Positions 17,475-30,245 of a DNA stretch of 62,554 nucleotides are shown in pieces. A model generated the notes under the pieces. That model did not search any database. It saw nothing but the letters and a program-made list of their open reading frames with translations, and was not told the DNA's origin. Position 1 is the stretch's first letter. Each line of letters begins with the position of its first letter. The DNA is taken from contig JADLFX010000025.1 in the NCBI GenBank assembly GCA_020849665.1, positions 1 through 62,554 of the forward strand, written 5' to 3'. Position numbers and translations under genes: made by a program. Source of the stretch: Planctomycetota bacterium. GTDB lineage: Bacteria; Planctomycetota; UBA1135; UBA2386.

Positions 17475-17504
17475 TTGTCCTCCGCGGGCATGTTGTCGTA
17501 TCCA
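17475..17504 (+). promoter_or_regulatory. possible sigma70-type promoter for the AhpD-like gene
   Basis: TTGTCC (17475-17480) and TATCCA (17499-17504) are separated by 18 bases in an unusually AT-rich patch of an otherwise GC-rich gap, about 105 bases upstream of the ATG at 17609. Match to -35/-10 consensus is moderate; this is inference only. Confidence 0.3.
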
Positions 17505-17608
17505 ACGCGCCCTTTCCGTCGCCCCAGCCCCGGGTCCCAAGGCCGCCGTGACGGTCCGCACCCGCGCGCCGGCCACCCTGCGCCCCGTCCCGCCCCGCAA
17601 TCCCCGTC

Positions 17609-18070
17609 ATGAGCCAGCCAAAGGTGAAGGCCAAAGCCCCCGCCAAGCACGCACCCGCCACCCCCAAGGATCCGGAGCCCTCCGCGGCGATGCCCGAAGG
17701 CGTGGGCAGCGACGGCCGCGTGCCGAGTTCGATGATGCGCAGCTACGCGCTGCTCACGCCCGACCTGAAGCAGCTCTACATGGGCTTCTACAAGGCGACG
17801 TACGGCAAGAGCCAGCTGGACATCAAGACCAAGGAGTTCATCGCGATCGCTGCCGCACTCAGCCTGGGCTGCAAGGGCTGCCTGGAGGGCCACCTGAAGA
17901 AGGCCAAGAAGCACGGCGCCACGCCCGAGGAGATCTCCGAGGTGATCGCGGTCACGCTCGGCGTCGCTGCGGCCTCGATCGTCGACCGCTCCGACATCGC
18001 CAACTTCAACCTGAACGGTCTCTTCGAGATGCCGCAGGGCGAACCCCGGCCGGAGAACGGCCAGGGCTGA
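17609..18070 (+). CDS. carboxymuconolactone decarboxylase / AhpD-like protein
   Basis: 153 residues. An N-terminal ~35-residue Lys/Ala/Pro-rich extension precedes an all-helical CMD domain. The active-site region reads EFIAIAAALSLGCKGCLEGH, with the C-x-x-C pair and the His three residues on, as in AhpD-like peroxidase partners. Many members use this site as a thiol reductant for peroxide defence; some are decarboxylases. The C-x-x-C favours redox function. It lies 52 bases before an exported protein gene on the same strand, possibly co-transcribed. Confidence 0.88.
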   Translation: MSQPKVKAKAPAKHAPATPKDPEPSAAMPEGVGSDGRVPSSMMRSYALLTPDLKQLYMGFYKATYGKSQLDIKTKEFIAIAAALSLGCKGCLEGHLKKAKKHGATPEEISEVIAVTLGVAAASIVDRSDIANFNLNGLFEMPQGEPRPENGQG

Positions 18071-18122
18071 GCCCGGATCCCCCGTACGCCTCCCTTGACG
18101 CACCGCCCCTGAGAGTGAACCC

Positions 18123-18719
18123 ATGAAGAACCTCCTGCCCGTCCTCGCGCTCGGCCTCCTGAGCGCCGTCCTCTCCGCCCAGAGCAACACCAACGAGAAG
18201 GCGCCCAAGGCGTCCAGCACGCTGGAGTTCGCCGAAGGCGGCACGCTCACGGTCTCGTACAAGTCCTTCACCCTGGCCGAGGGCAAGACCCTCAAGACCC
18301 TGATGGACAAGGAGAACCCGCGCGCCGAGCGGATGCGCGAGTTCTACAACAACCAGTACCTGCCGCAGATGCTGCACGGCCACCTCGAGCTCGGCGCGGG
18401 CATGACCCTCGGCAGCGTGGCGCTGGAGAAGGGCAAGTACCGCTTCACCTTCCGCATCGACAAGGCGGCGAACTGGTCGTTCGTGATCTACGACGCGGAG
18501 ATGAAGAAGGAGATCGGCGCGGTCGCGATGCCCCTCGAGCAGGGTGAGTACGCGGTGTCCTCGCGCCTGCTGATCGTGCCGCTGGCCGCATCCAAGGGTC
18601 AGGCCGGCACCCTGCACGTGCACTTCGGCAACCTCGTCGGCAACATCCCGTTCCGCGCCGGTACCGTGGCCGAGGCTGGCGCCGAGAAGAACGCGAAGGG
18701 CGAACACGCCGACAAGTGA
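18123..18719 (+). CDS. exported protein, resembles DUF2911
   Basis: 198 residues with a clear signal peptide (MKNLLPVLALGLLSAVLSAQ). The mature part is a compact beta-rich domain: GGTLTVSYKSFTLAEGKTL near the start, and GSVALEKGKYRFTFRIDKAA then WSFVIYDAEM in the middle. This ordering (substrate-like strand, G-x-Y, then W-x-F/I-I) resembles DUF2911 proteins, but the signature is not strong enough to be sure. Function unknown. It lies between the AhpD-like gene and an inner-membrane protein gene on the same strand. Confidence 0.7.
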   Translation: MKNLLPVLALGLLSAVLSAQSNTNEKAPKASSTLEFAEGGTLTVSYKSFTLAEGKTLKTLMDKENPRAERMREFYNNQYLPQMLHGHLELGAGMTLGSVALEKGKYRFTFRIDKAANWSFVIYDAEMKKEIGAVAMPLEQGEYAVSSRLLIVPLAASKGQAGTLHVHFGNLVGNIPFRAGTVAEAGAEKNAKGEHADK

Positions 18720-18840
18720 GCGGACGCCGCGCCAGGGCGGCGGCGCCGGACCCCGACCTGCGCGCAGCCTGAACCCGCGCCGCCTCGGACTCGTTGGCTG
18801 AGCGCCCGGAGGCCTCGGAGTCCCCGGGCGAGCAGTTACG

Positions 18841-20250
18841 ATGCGGTTCATGAAGAGCGGCCTCCCTCGGCACGGCGACGCCCCCCTGTCGCGTGGCGGG
18901 CCGGGTCGGAGCGACTGGATCCGGCTCGGCTTCATGGGTGCCCTGCTGGGCTTCCTGCTCTATCTGGCCTTCTTCCAGGTCGTGCCGGCCCCCAGCACGC
19001 CGCTCGGCGGTCCGCCGGTGGTGATGGAGAAGGCGCCGATGCCGGAACTCGATCCGGCGATCCTCGCCCTGGCGAAGGACGGCACGCGCGAGGAGCGGCT
19101 GGTGCGGGAGCGCGAGGTCCTGGACCACCTGCTGAAGAAGTCGCTGCGGGTCGTGCCTGCGACCGCCCGGGCCCTCGGCATGCCGGAGGAGCCGGTGCCG
19201 CTCGGCTGGCTGCGCAACGATCCGGCCCGCTACCGCGGCAAGTACCTGTTCTACCGCGGCACCCTGGAGGAGCTCTCGGCCGGACGCGAAGGGCACCCGG
19301 TCGACGGCTACCTCGTGCACGAGGGACGCCTGCGCACCCCGGAGGGCGAGACCGTGCTCTTCGCGGTCTCGCTGCCGCCGCGGTCCGAGATCCGCAAGGG
19401 CGAGTTCGTCCGCGTGGAAGGCTTCTTCTGGAAGCTCCTGGACGCGCACTTCCCCTTCCCGACCGACAAGGCGCCATTCCTGGTCGGGCCCGAGATCCTC
19501 CCGGATGCGATCGCGTGGCCGCCCGTGGAACAGCTCGACCCTGCCGTGCTGGCCAAGGTGCGCGACGGCATCCTGGTCAACGGCGTCCTCGGCACCGCAC
19601 CGGAGCAGCGGCAGGACATCGCCCGGCTCCTCGTGGACTCCCAGGACGAGCCGCTCTGGCACCTCGCCAGCTACGCGCGGCACGCGGTGGCGCAGATGAG
19701 CCCCGAGCAGATCCAGGCCCTGCCGGCGTTCGCGCACCGCGACCAGTGGCGCGACGCCGAGGCCGGCCGCATGGCCCGCGGCACGCCGCTGCGGGTCATG
19801 GGCACGTTCATCCAGGCCCGCACCCTCGAGGCGCGCACCAACCCGATCGGCGCGCAGTACTGGACCGAGGCGTGGATCCAGAGCCGGGACATGGGAGGCA
19901 GGCTGCTCTGCGTGTGGGTGCCCAAGGCGGTCGAGGGCTGGCAGCAGAACGAGTCGGTGCTCATGCCGGCGTACTTCTTCCGCCGCCACCTGTACCGGAC
20001 CAACGACGACAAGGAGCTCTTCGCGCCGCTCTTCGTGGCCCCGGACCTGCAACGGTTCACCGTCGTCACGCATCCGGCCGCGGTCTGGGCGCGCTGGGTG
20101 CTGGCCGGGGCAGGCCTGCTGCTGATCGCGATCCTCGTGTGGCTGGGGCGGCGCCAGGGCAAGGAGATGCGCAGGTTCGAGGCCGACATGGTGGAACGGC
20201 GCCGCAGGCGGCGCCTCTCCGCCGCCGACCCGGCGGCCACACGCTCGTGA
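18841..20250 (+). CDS. two-helix membrane protein with two OB-like segments
   Basis: 469 residues. One membrane helix near residues 30-48 and another near 418-438 flank a large extracytoplasmic region; both ends are basic. Two segments read like OB folds: YRGKYLFYRGTLEEL with a following strand ending EFVRVEGFFWKLL (about 127-205), and GTPLRVMGTFIQAR with a following strand LLCVWVPKAVEGW (about 315-370). No family recognised. The stop TGA overlaps the GTG start of aroB (GTGA), so aroB translation is probably coupled to this gene. Confidence 0.72.
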   Translation: MRFMKSGLPRHGDAPLSRGGPGRSDWIRLGFMGALLGFLLYLAFFQVVPAPSTPLGGPPVVMEKAPMPELDPAILALAKDGTREERLVREREVLDHLLKKSLRVVPATARALGMPEEPVPLGWLRNDPARYRGKYLFYRGTLEELSAGREGHPVDGYLVHEGRLRTPEGETVLFAVSLPPRSEIRKGEFVRVEGFFWKLLDAHFPFPTDKAPFLVGPEILPDAIAWPPVEQLDPAVLAKVRDGILVNGVLGTAPEQRQDIARLLVDSQDEPLWHLASYARHAVAQMSPEQIQALPAFAHRDQWRDAEAGRMARGTPLRVMGTFIQARTLEARTNPIGAQYWTEAWIQSRDMGGRLLCVWVPKAVEGWQQNESVLMPAYFFRRHLYRTNDDKELFAPLFVAPDLQRFTVVTHPAAVWARWVLAGAGLLLIAILVWLGRRQGKEMRRFEADMVERRRRRRLSAADPAATRS

Positions 20251-21299
20251 TCGAGCTGCGCTGCACGCCCGCCGCGGGCCCGGCCAGCCAGATCCTCCTC
20301 GAGCGCGGCCTCGCCCGGGACGCGGGCACGCTGGCCCGCCACGTCGCCGCGCGCGGCACGGCGTTCCTGCTCGCCGACCCGAGGGTGCTCGCGCTGCACG
20401 GAGCCCTCGACGGGTGGCAGGGTCCGAGCCTCGCCCTGGACGCCGGCGAGGGGGCCAAGACCTTCGCCGCGCTGGAGCACGTGGTCCGCGCGATGGCCGC
20501 GGCGGGGCTCGACCGGGGCGCGACGCTGGTCGCGCTCGGGGGCGGCAGCCTGGGCGACCTCGCGGGCCTGGCGGCCTCGATCTACCTGCGCGGCGTGGAC
20601 CTGGTGCAGGTGCCCACGACCCTCCTGGCGATGGTCGACAGCAGCATCGGCGGCAAGAACGCGATCAACCTGCCGGAGGGCAAGAACCTGGTCGGCACGG
20701 TCCACGCCGCGCGGCGCGTGCTGATCGACCCCGCGTTCCTGGAGAACCTGCCCGAACCGGAGTTCCGCTCCGGCCTGGGCGAGGTGCTCAAGGTGGCGCT
20801 CGGCCTCGACGCCGGGCTCTTCGCGCTCCTGCGCGAGCGGCGCAATGCCGTGCTGCGCCGCGATCCAGACACGCTGGTCGCCGTGATCGAGCGCTGCGTC
20901 GCCGCCAAGATCCTGGTCGTGGAGGGGGATCTGCGCGAGCAGGACCGGCGCCGGCTGCTGAACCTCGGACACACCCTGGGTCATGCCCTCGAGGCCCACG
21001 CCGGGTTCACCATCCCGCATGGCACCGCCGTGGCCCGCGGCCTGCACTTCGCGCTGGACGCAGCCACGCGGCTCGGCGTCCTGGGCGCGGCCGAGGCGGC
21101 GGCCGCCGCGGAACTGCTCGCGGCGTACGGCTTCGCGTGCACGCCCCTGCCCCCGGCGGCGGAGCTGCTGCCGTTCCTGGCGCGCGACAAGAAGTGCCGC
21201 GACGGCGTGGTCACGCTGGTGCTGCCCAACGGCCGCGGCACGAGCACCCTGGTGCCGACGCCGCTGGCCACGATCGAGGCGTGGCTGCGCGAGACCTGA
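20247..21299 (+). CDS. aroB: 3-dehydroquinate synthase
   Basis: 350 residues from GTG 20247, chosen because it overlaps the upstream stop and leaves a short natural N-terminus. NAD-binding motif GGGSLGD is at 98-104 and the active-site VDSSIGGKNAIN at 130-141. Metal ligands are visible in GLGEVLK, LLNLGHTLGHALE and IPHGTAVA, and the C-terminal DKKCRDG lysines are present. AroB makes 3-dehydroquinate from DAHP in the shikimate pathway. All key residues are present. No other aro gene is nearby. Confidence 0.95.
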   Translation: MIELRCTPAAGPASQILLERGLARDAGTLARHVAARGTAFLLADPRVLALHGALDGWQGPSLALDAGEGAKTFAALEHVVRAMAAAGLDRGATLVALGGGSLGDLAGLAASIYLRGVDLVQVPTTLLAMVDSSIGGKNAINLPEGKNLVGTVHAARRVLIDPAFLENLPEPEFRSGLGEVLKVALGLDAGLFALLRERRNAVLRRDPDTLVAVIERCVAAKILVVEGDLREQDRRRLLNLGHTLGHALEAHAGFTIPHGTAVARGLHFALDAATRLGVLGAAEAAAAAELLAAYGFACTPLPPAAELLPFLARDKKCRDGVVTLVLPNGRGTSTLVPTPLATIEAWLRET

Positions 21300-21345
21300 T
21301 CCGCGGCCAGGACCGGAGCGCCGCCGGACTCCCTCCCCCGCCGGC

Positions 21346-23325
21346 TCAGGCGCGGTCCACGGTAGGGGGCAGCGGCTCCGCGCGCCTGGCCACCATCCGC
21401 TCCACCTCCCTGGCGTCCGCCCCGGTGGCGAAGAGCAGCAGGACGTCCCCCTCGAGCAGGATCGTCGGCCCGCGCGCGACGAGGTGCTGGCCGTCGCGCA
21501 CGATCGCCACGACGAGCAGGCCCTGGGGCAGCTCCAGGCCGGCGATGCGCTGTCCGATGGCGCCGGAGCCGCGCGGCACCGAGACCTCGTAGAGCCGCGG
21601 CGGGCTGGTCCCCGCATCGAGCCCCCGCTGCGCGGCGAGCACCGCGGCCTCGGCCTCGATGGTGCTGGCACCGAGGGCCTCCAGCAGGTGGCGGGCCATG
21701 GCGAAACCCAGCTCGCGCTCGCCGTGCACGGCGCGCACGCCGGCGTAGCGGGCCAGGTCCTGGGCCTGGCCCTGGCTGTGCACGCGCACCAGGAGCTGGA
21801 TCGTCGGGTTCACCGCGCGCGCATGCTCCGCTGCGAGGCGGCTGGCCACGGCGTCCGGCACGGTGAGCACGAGCGCCCGCGCCCGCTGGATCTCCGCGCG
21901 GTCCAGGATGATCGGACTGGCGCAGTCGCCGTAGAGCGCCACGGCGCCGCGCGCGCGCAGGCTCTCGACCATCTCGCGATCGAGCTCGACCACCACGTGC
22001 TGGATGCCGCGCGCCTGCAGCAGCTCGCCGAGGACGCTGCCCACGCGGCCGAGGCCGCAGAGCACCACGTGGTCCTGCAGCCCGCCGGCCACCGCCGGCG
22101 TGAGGCCGGCGAGGTCGGAGGAGCGGTCGGCAACCAGGCGCGCCAGGTGGCGCTGCCGGGAGAGGAGCCGGCCCAGGGGCTTCACGCCGCGGAAGAGCAG
22201 CGGATTCGCGGTGATGCTCAGGAGGGCCGTCGCCAGGACCAGGCTGTGTCCGGCCTCGGGCAGGAGGCCCAACGAGAGCGCCAGTCCGGCCAGCACGAAG
22301 GAGAACTCGGAGACCTGCGCGATCCCCGCGCCCACCAGGAGCGCGTTGCGGAGGGAGTAGCCGCGACCCAGCATGAGCCCGACGGCGGCGAGCGGCTTGG
22401 CGACCAGCACGACGCCCACACCGGCGACCACGAGCACCGGATGCTGCACGACGAAGCGGGGATCGAAGAGCATCCCGACCGCCACGAAGAACAGCACGGC
22501 GAACGCGTCGCGCAGCGGCAGGGCGTCGGCCAGGGCCTGATGGCTGAGATCGGAGCGACCCACCACCATGCCACCGAAGAAGGCTCCCAGCGCCAGCGAC
22601 ACGTCGAAGACGCTGGACGAGGCGTACGCCACGCCCAGCGCCACGGCCAGCACCGCGAGCGTGAACAGTTCCTTCGACCCGGCACGCGCCACGAGCGCGA
22701 GGAGCTTCGGCACCACCAGGCCGCCGCCCAGGATGACGACGACGGCCATCACGGCGACCTTCGCGAGCGACCAGAGCAGGAGCTGCCAGAGCGGCGTCGC
22801 GGCGGCGGCGCCGCCGCCGCCGGCCAGCGCGGGCAAGGCCACGAGCAGCCCCACCGTGATCAGGTCCTCCACCACGGACCAGCCGATCACGATCCGGGCG
22901 GTGGCCGAGGCCAGGAGCCCCGAGTCCATGAGCCCCCGCACGATGACCACGGTGGACGCGCACGAGAAACACATCCCCAGGACCAGGGAGGCGCCCCACG
23001 ACCAGCCCATGACCCGGCCGATGGCCGTCCCCGCGGCCACCGCGACGCCGCTGGCGAGGAGCGCGCCGGGGACCGCGATCCGGCGCACGCCCCAGAGGTC
23101 GCCGAACGAGAACCCCAGGCCCACGCCGAACATCAGCAGGACGACGCCGACATCCGCGAGCTTCGCGGCCAGCTCCGCGTTGCCGACGAAGCCCGGGGTG
23201 TGGGGCCCGATCGCGACGCCGGCCACCAGGTAGCCGACGATGGGCGAGAGGCCGAGGCGCCGGGCGAGCAGGCCGAACACGAGCGCGGCGACCAGCGCGA
23301 CCGAGACCGTAGAGGCCCACTCCAT
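21346..23325 (-). CDS. CPA2 cation:proton antiporter with RCK domains (KefB/YbaL-like)
   Basis: 659 residues. Residues 1-395 hold about 12 membrane helices, including GYLVAGVAIGPHTPG and the GWSVVEDLITVGLL segment with the conserved acidic pair. A TrkA-N Rossmann domain (about 415-535) starts with VVLCGLGRVGSVLGELL, and a TrkA-C domain follows (about 570-645, ending EGDVLLLFATG). This architecture is that of K+/H+ or Na+/H+ antiporters gated by nucleotide binding. It is the last gene of a minus-strand group with the PstS-like and glycoside-hydrolase-like genes, 91 bases after the former, and converges on aroB. Confidence 0.93.
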   Translation of the reverse strand: MEWASTVSVALVAALVFGLLARRLGLSPIVGYLVAGVAIGPHTPGFVGNAELAAKLADVGVVLLMFGVGLGFSFGDLWGVRRIAVPGALLASGVAVAAGTAIGRVMGWSWGASLVLGMCFSCASTVVIVRGLMDSGLLASATARIVIGWSVVEDLITVGLLVALPALAGGGGAAAATPLWQLLLWSLAKVAVMAVVVILGGGLVVPKLLALVARAGSKELFTLAVLAVALGVAYASSSVFDVSLALGAFFGGMVVGRSDLSHQALADALPLRDAFAVLFFVAVGMLFDPRFVVQHPVLVVAGVGVVLVAKPLAAVGLMLGRGYSLRNALLVGAGIAQVSEFSFVLAGLALSLGLLPEAGHSLVLATALLSITANPLLFRGVKPLGRLLSRQRHLARLVADRSSDLAGLTPAVAGGLQDHVVLCGLGRVGSVLGELLQARGIQHVVVELDREMVESLRARGAVALYGDCASPIILDRAEIQRARALVLTVPDAVASRLAAEHARAVNPTIQLLVRVHSQGQAQDLARYAGVRAVHGERELGFAMARHLLEALGASTIEAEAAVLAAQRGLDAGTSPPRLYEVSVPRGSGAIGQRIAGLELPQGLLVVAIVRDGQHLVARGPTILLEGDVLLLFATGADAREVERMVARRAEPLPPTVDRA

Positions 23326-23416
23326 GGCGGATACATACGCGACGTCCGCGCACCGGCAAGGCCTGACTCCGGCGCGATCGCCGCGCCGGCGCCGCGCGCC
23401 GCCTACGCCGTGCGCA

Positions 23417-24325
23417 TTAGCGCCAGGGGCCGGCCGCGGGGACCTTGGCGGTCGACACGAAGTGGAGGTTCTCGACCAGGGCCTGCCCCTCGCGGCCGAG
23501 CAGGTACTCGATCAGTTCGCGCGCCGGACCGGTGGGCTGCCCGCGCGTCACGAGGTTCAGATTGCAGCGCAGCGGGTAGGTACGGTTCTCGAGGTTGGCA
23601 CGGCTGGGGATCAGGCCGTCGATCGCGAGCGCGCGCACCTGCCCGCCGTCGGCGAGCAACCGGGTCACCGCGGCGCTCGAGGCGAAGCCGATCGCGTCCG
23701 GACGCTTCAACACGTGGCCGAGCAGGTCGTAGTGGTGGCCCACGTTCAGCACCGCGTGCCCGGGCTCGCGCGAGCCCTTGGCGCGCAGGCGCACGCGGCG
23801 CTCCAGGCCCTGCTCCACCGCCTCGCCCTCGAATCCGAGGCCGCGCAGGAACACCTCGGTGGCGCCGCGGCGCAGATCCTGTGCCACGACCTCGATCGCG
23901 GCGTCCGCCCCGCCCAGGTCCTTCCAGTTGCGGATCCGCCCCAGGAACACGTCGGCGACCTGCGCACGCGTGAGCCCGCGCACCCGGTTCCTGCCGTGCA
24001 CCACGATGGCCACGCCGTCGACGGCCACGCGCTGGACCACCAGGTCGCGGTGCGCGGCCGCCTCGCCCTCGGTCAGGTCCCGGCCCAGCGCGGCCACGTG
24101 GCAGTGCCCCGCGGCCAGGCTCTCGAGGCCGAGCGTCGAGCCGGGCGCGAAGATCTCGAGGTCGAGGCCCGAACCCTGCCTGGCGAGCATGTCCTGCGCC
24201 CGGTGCAGGAGCGGCCGCAGCGTCGAGGAGCCGCTGATCGCCACGCGCTGCGGACCCTGGGCCGCGAGTGGCGCCAGGGCGAGAAGGCAACCCAGCACGG
24301 CGGTTCTGCTGCAGCGGGCGAGCAT
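23417..24325 (-). CDS. PstS-like phosphate/oxyanion-binding protein
   Basis: 302 residues from ATG 24325 (an ATG 19 codons upstream is in frame but gives a poor signal peptide). Signal peptide about 1-23 (TAVLGCLLALAPLAAQ). ISGSSTLRPLL and EIFAPGSTLGLESLAAG are the PstS phosphate-loop motifs (S-G-S-S-T and G-S-x-x-G), followed by TRAQVADVFLGRIRNWKDLG and FASSAAVTRL. This is the substrate-binding subunit of a phosphate-type uptake system, but no pstCAB genes are in the window, so it may feed a distant transporter or act as a sensor. Confidence 0.9.
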   Translation of the reverse strand: MLARCSRTAVLGCLLALAPLAAQGPQRVAISGSSTLRPLLHRAQDMLARQGSGLDLEIFAPGSTLGLESLAAGHCHVAALGRDLTEGEAAAHRDLVVQRVAVDGVAIVVHGRNRVRGLTRAQVADVFLGRIRNWKDLGGADAAIEVVAQDLRRGATEVFLRGLGFEGEAVEQGLERRVRLRAKGSREPGHAVLNVGHHYDLLGHVLKRPDAIGFASSAAVTRLLADGGQVRALAIDGLIPSRANLENRTYPLRCNLNLVTRGQPTGPARELIEYLLGREGQALVENLHFVSTAKVPAAGPWR

Positions 24326-24458
24326 GCGGGCGAGAATCGGGTCGGGACGGAATCCAGCATGGTGTCGGAGGTTCCTGCCCACGGCTTGAATCCCACGCCC
24401 CCTGCGTCCGTGAGCGGGATCCCAGGCGTGGATCCGGTCGCGGAACCGGCCCCTGCCA

Positions 24459-25923
24459 TCAACGGATCCGCGCCCAACGCCGCCATTCGACCATGGCCGG
24501 CTTGCCCCTGGGCGAATAGCCCGGGTCGTGAGGTCCGCCTTCGCCGAAGTAGTCGAAGAAGTAGGCCCCCCGGAGGAAGGGCAGGTCCTTGGCCACCTCC
24601 ACGAATGCCGCGAGGCACTCCGCCTGCTCGCGCAGATCGATCCGGTCGCGGTTCATGAAGTAGTTCCAGGGGTCGCGGTTGATGCCGTCCTGGCTGGCGT
24701 AGCCGACCTCGGTGAACACCACGGGCACCGGCACGGTGCGCAGCTTCTCCTCCAGCTCCTCGCCCAGGCGGCGCCACGCGGACACCAGCTCGGCGGGCGA
24801 GGGGTCCATCTCCTTGGTGAGCGAGAAGTACGCCGTCATGCCCACGAAGTCGAGCTGGGCGAAGAAGCGCGGCACGTGGTAGTGATCCCAGTTCACCGAA
24901 TAGGTGAGCAGGCCGCGGAAGCGGCCGCGGGCGTTGCGGATCACCCGCAGCCAGCGCTCGGTCTGCGGCTCGAGCGAGCCCAGCTCGCTGCCCACCGAGA
25001 CGATCTCCACACCCGCCCGCTCGGCCACGTCGAGGTAGTGCGCCAGGAAGCGCTCGTACTCGCGCCAGAACTGGTCCTGCTCGGAGGGTCGCACCACGCC
25101 GCGCCAGTCCTCGGGCCTGGACTCGTCGAGGAGCACGATCGGCAGGAGCATCACCGACATGCCGCGCTGCTTCGCGTGGCGGATGGTCTCCTCCAGGCGC
25201 TCGTCGCCGACGGTCCGGCGATGGTGGCGATCGATCCGCGAACCGTGCACGTCCGGCAGGAACGCCGAGAAGAGCAGGCAGACGTGGCGGAAGCCGGCCT
25301 CGGCCAGCTCGTCGATCGCTCCGACGTAGCTCCTGGCAGGATCCTGGTCGTAGAGCGCCAGCACCGCACCGTTCAGGTACGGCAGGGCCTGGAACGCGCG
25401 CTCGGCGCCGAGCGCGAACCAGCCGCGGCGCTCGCGCTGCGCCCGCCGCGCCGCCGCGAACAGCGCGTCGTCCTCGCGCGGCTCCGGCGTGGCCACGCGG
25501 TACACGGCGAGGCCGGCGGCCAGCACCTCCTCGTTCACCGAGGGACCTTGGGGGCTGGTCCGCACCACGCCGACCACGTCTGCCGGATCCCACGCCTCGC
25601 GCGCGCGTTCGGGAGTGATCCACACCTCGCGCCCGAGCAGGCTCGCGCGCAGGTGCGCCTTCAGCGCCTCCGTGAATCCTTCGGGGCGCGCGCGCGGCGT
25701 GGGCAGGGAGAGACCCTGCAGGCGCACGCGCCGGCCGTCGGCGAGCACCAGCAAGTCCACGCCCCACAAGTCCTTGGCCTGCGCCCGGAAGGCGGTGCCA
25801 GCGGGTTCCTGCTGCGCGCGCGGCACGGCGCCCGCGCACGCCAGCAACAGCACGGCCAGCAGGGTGGCTTTTTTCCTTCCGCCACCCGACTGGATCTGCT
25901 TCCTTTCCCCCCCGCTCGAAGCG

Positions 25924-25943
<20 letters not shown>
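24459..25943 (-). CDS. exported SNase-like / GH113-like TIM-barrel fusion protein
   Basis: 494 residues if started at ATG 25943, which has an AGGA eight bases upstream but overlaps divergent carB by 20 bases. A signal helix ([19 protein letters not shown]) lies at about 26-44. Residues ~52-175 follow the staphylococcal-nuclease fold pattern ([44 protein letters not shown]), but the D-x-P-E catalytic part is absent. Residues ~185-480 form a TIM barrel with two likely catalytic glutamates, E320 in SVGSELGS and E412 in FTEVGYAS, arranged as in GH113 mannanase-like hydrolases. Function is inferred. Alternative start: GTG 25885 followed by a shift at six A residues (see findings). Probably first of a three-gene group. 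Confidence 0.78.
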
Positions 25944-29202
<3,259 letters not shown>

Positions 29203-29561
29203 CGGGGGTGCAGGGCGCCCGTGTCCGGCGCGCCGCCCCATGGCCCGGACGCCGCGAAACCGCCGGTCCGGCCCGGAATCGAATGCGGGCCGCCCCGCAC
29301 GGCCAGGGTGCCACGCCCCGATCCGCGCCACCGGGACCAACAGACCGTTCCGTGCCGGAGCCGATGAGACGAAGATCCTGGCGCCGAGCCGTCCGTCCAG
29401 ACCGACGCGGCCCGGGGGTTGGCCACAGCCAAGGCCCGCGCGTGCGCGCGGGCCCGAAGCCCCCGTGTCGCGATGGGGTTGCCCGGACGGCTTGCAGGCA
29501 GAGGGTAACGACGTTCCACAGCAAGCTCCCGCCGCCCGACGATCATCGCCACCAGCCGCCC
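29203..29561 (+). other. 359-base intergenic region between carB and msrA
   Basis: No convincing gene. The region has short imperfect inverted repeats just after carB (for example GTCCGG...CCGGAC spanning roughly 29221-29270) and one perfect GC hairpin at 29433-29454, listed separately. A promoter for msrA should lie in the last ~100 bases, but no clear -35/-10 pair was found. Confidence 0.5.
29433..29454 (+). terminator. perfect GC hairpin upstream of msrA
   Basis: GGCCCGCGC at 29433-29441 pairs with GCGCGGGCC at 29446-29454 around a four-base GTGC loop. It lies 230 bases after carB and 108 bases before msrA, so it could terminate carB read-through or be a structure in the msrA leader. No T-tract. 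Confidence 0.4.
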
Positions 29562-30245
29562 ATGGCCCCCGCATCGTTCGCCCCGTTCCTCCTCTTCACC
29601 GTCCTCCTGGCCTGCTCCGACTCCGCCGCGCAGGGCGGGGCGAAGCCGCAATCCCCCGTCGCCCAGGACCAGAAGCCGATGACCAGCCCCACCGGATCCG
29701 CACCGTCCTCCCGCCCCACCTTCCCCAAGGACACCGAGACCGCCACGTTCGGCGCCGGCTGCTTCTGGTGCGTGGAAGCGGTGCTGGAGCAGATCGACGG
29801 CGTCCTGGAGGTGCGCTCCGGCTACATGGGCGGCCACGTGAAGAACCCGACCTACAAGCAGGTGTGCACCGGGGAGACCGGCCACGTCGAGGTGGTGCAG
29901 GTCCGCTTCGACCCCAAGAAGCTCCCCTACGCGATGCTCCTGGAGTGGTTCTGGCAGCTGCACGACCCGACCCAGAAGGACGGCCAGGGCAACGACATCG
30001 GCCCGCAGTACCGCTCCGCGATCTTCTGGCACTCCGACGCGCAGCGCCTCGCCGCCGAGAAGGCGAAGGCCGCGCTGGAGGCGAGCAAGAAGCTCAAGCG
30101 GCCGGTGGTCACGGAGGTCGTGAAGGCCGCCGAGTTCTACGAGGCCGAGGAGTACCACCAGGACTACTACCGCAACAACAAGGCGCAGGGGTACTGCCGG
30201 ATGGTGATCGCGCCCAAGCTGGAGAAGCTCGGCCTGGACAAGTGA
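29562..30245 (+). CDS. msrA: peptide-methionine (S)-S-oxide reductase, lipoprotein form
   Basis: 227 residues from ATG 29562. The N-terminus is a lipoprotein-like signal with lipobox LLAC (Cys18), followed by a ~40-residue Pro/Gln/Ser spacer. The catalytic domain begins at residue ~60 with TATFGAGCFWCVEAV (GCFWC at 66-70, Cys67 the nucleophile). GYMGGHVKNPTYKQVCTGET and GPQYRSAIFW follow, and the C-terminal EEYHQDYYRNN is complete. MsrA reduces methionine-S-sulfoxide in proteins. The export signal places it in the envelope, repairing secreted proteins. A second cysteine late in the protein (QGYCRM) is the likely resolving residue. Confidence 0.94.
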   Translation: MAPASFAPFLLFTVLLACSDSAAQGGAKPQSPVAQDQKPMTSPTGSAPSSRPTFPKDTETATFGAGCFWCVEAVLEQIDGVLEVRSGYMGGHVKNPTYKQVCTGETGHVEVVQVRFDPKKLPYAMLLEWFWQLHDPTQKDGQGNDIGPQYRSAIFWHSDAQRLAAEKAKAALEASKKLKRPVVTEVVKAAEFYEAEEYHQDYYRNNKAQGYCRMVIAPKLEKLGLDK

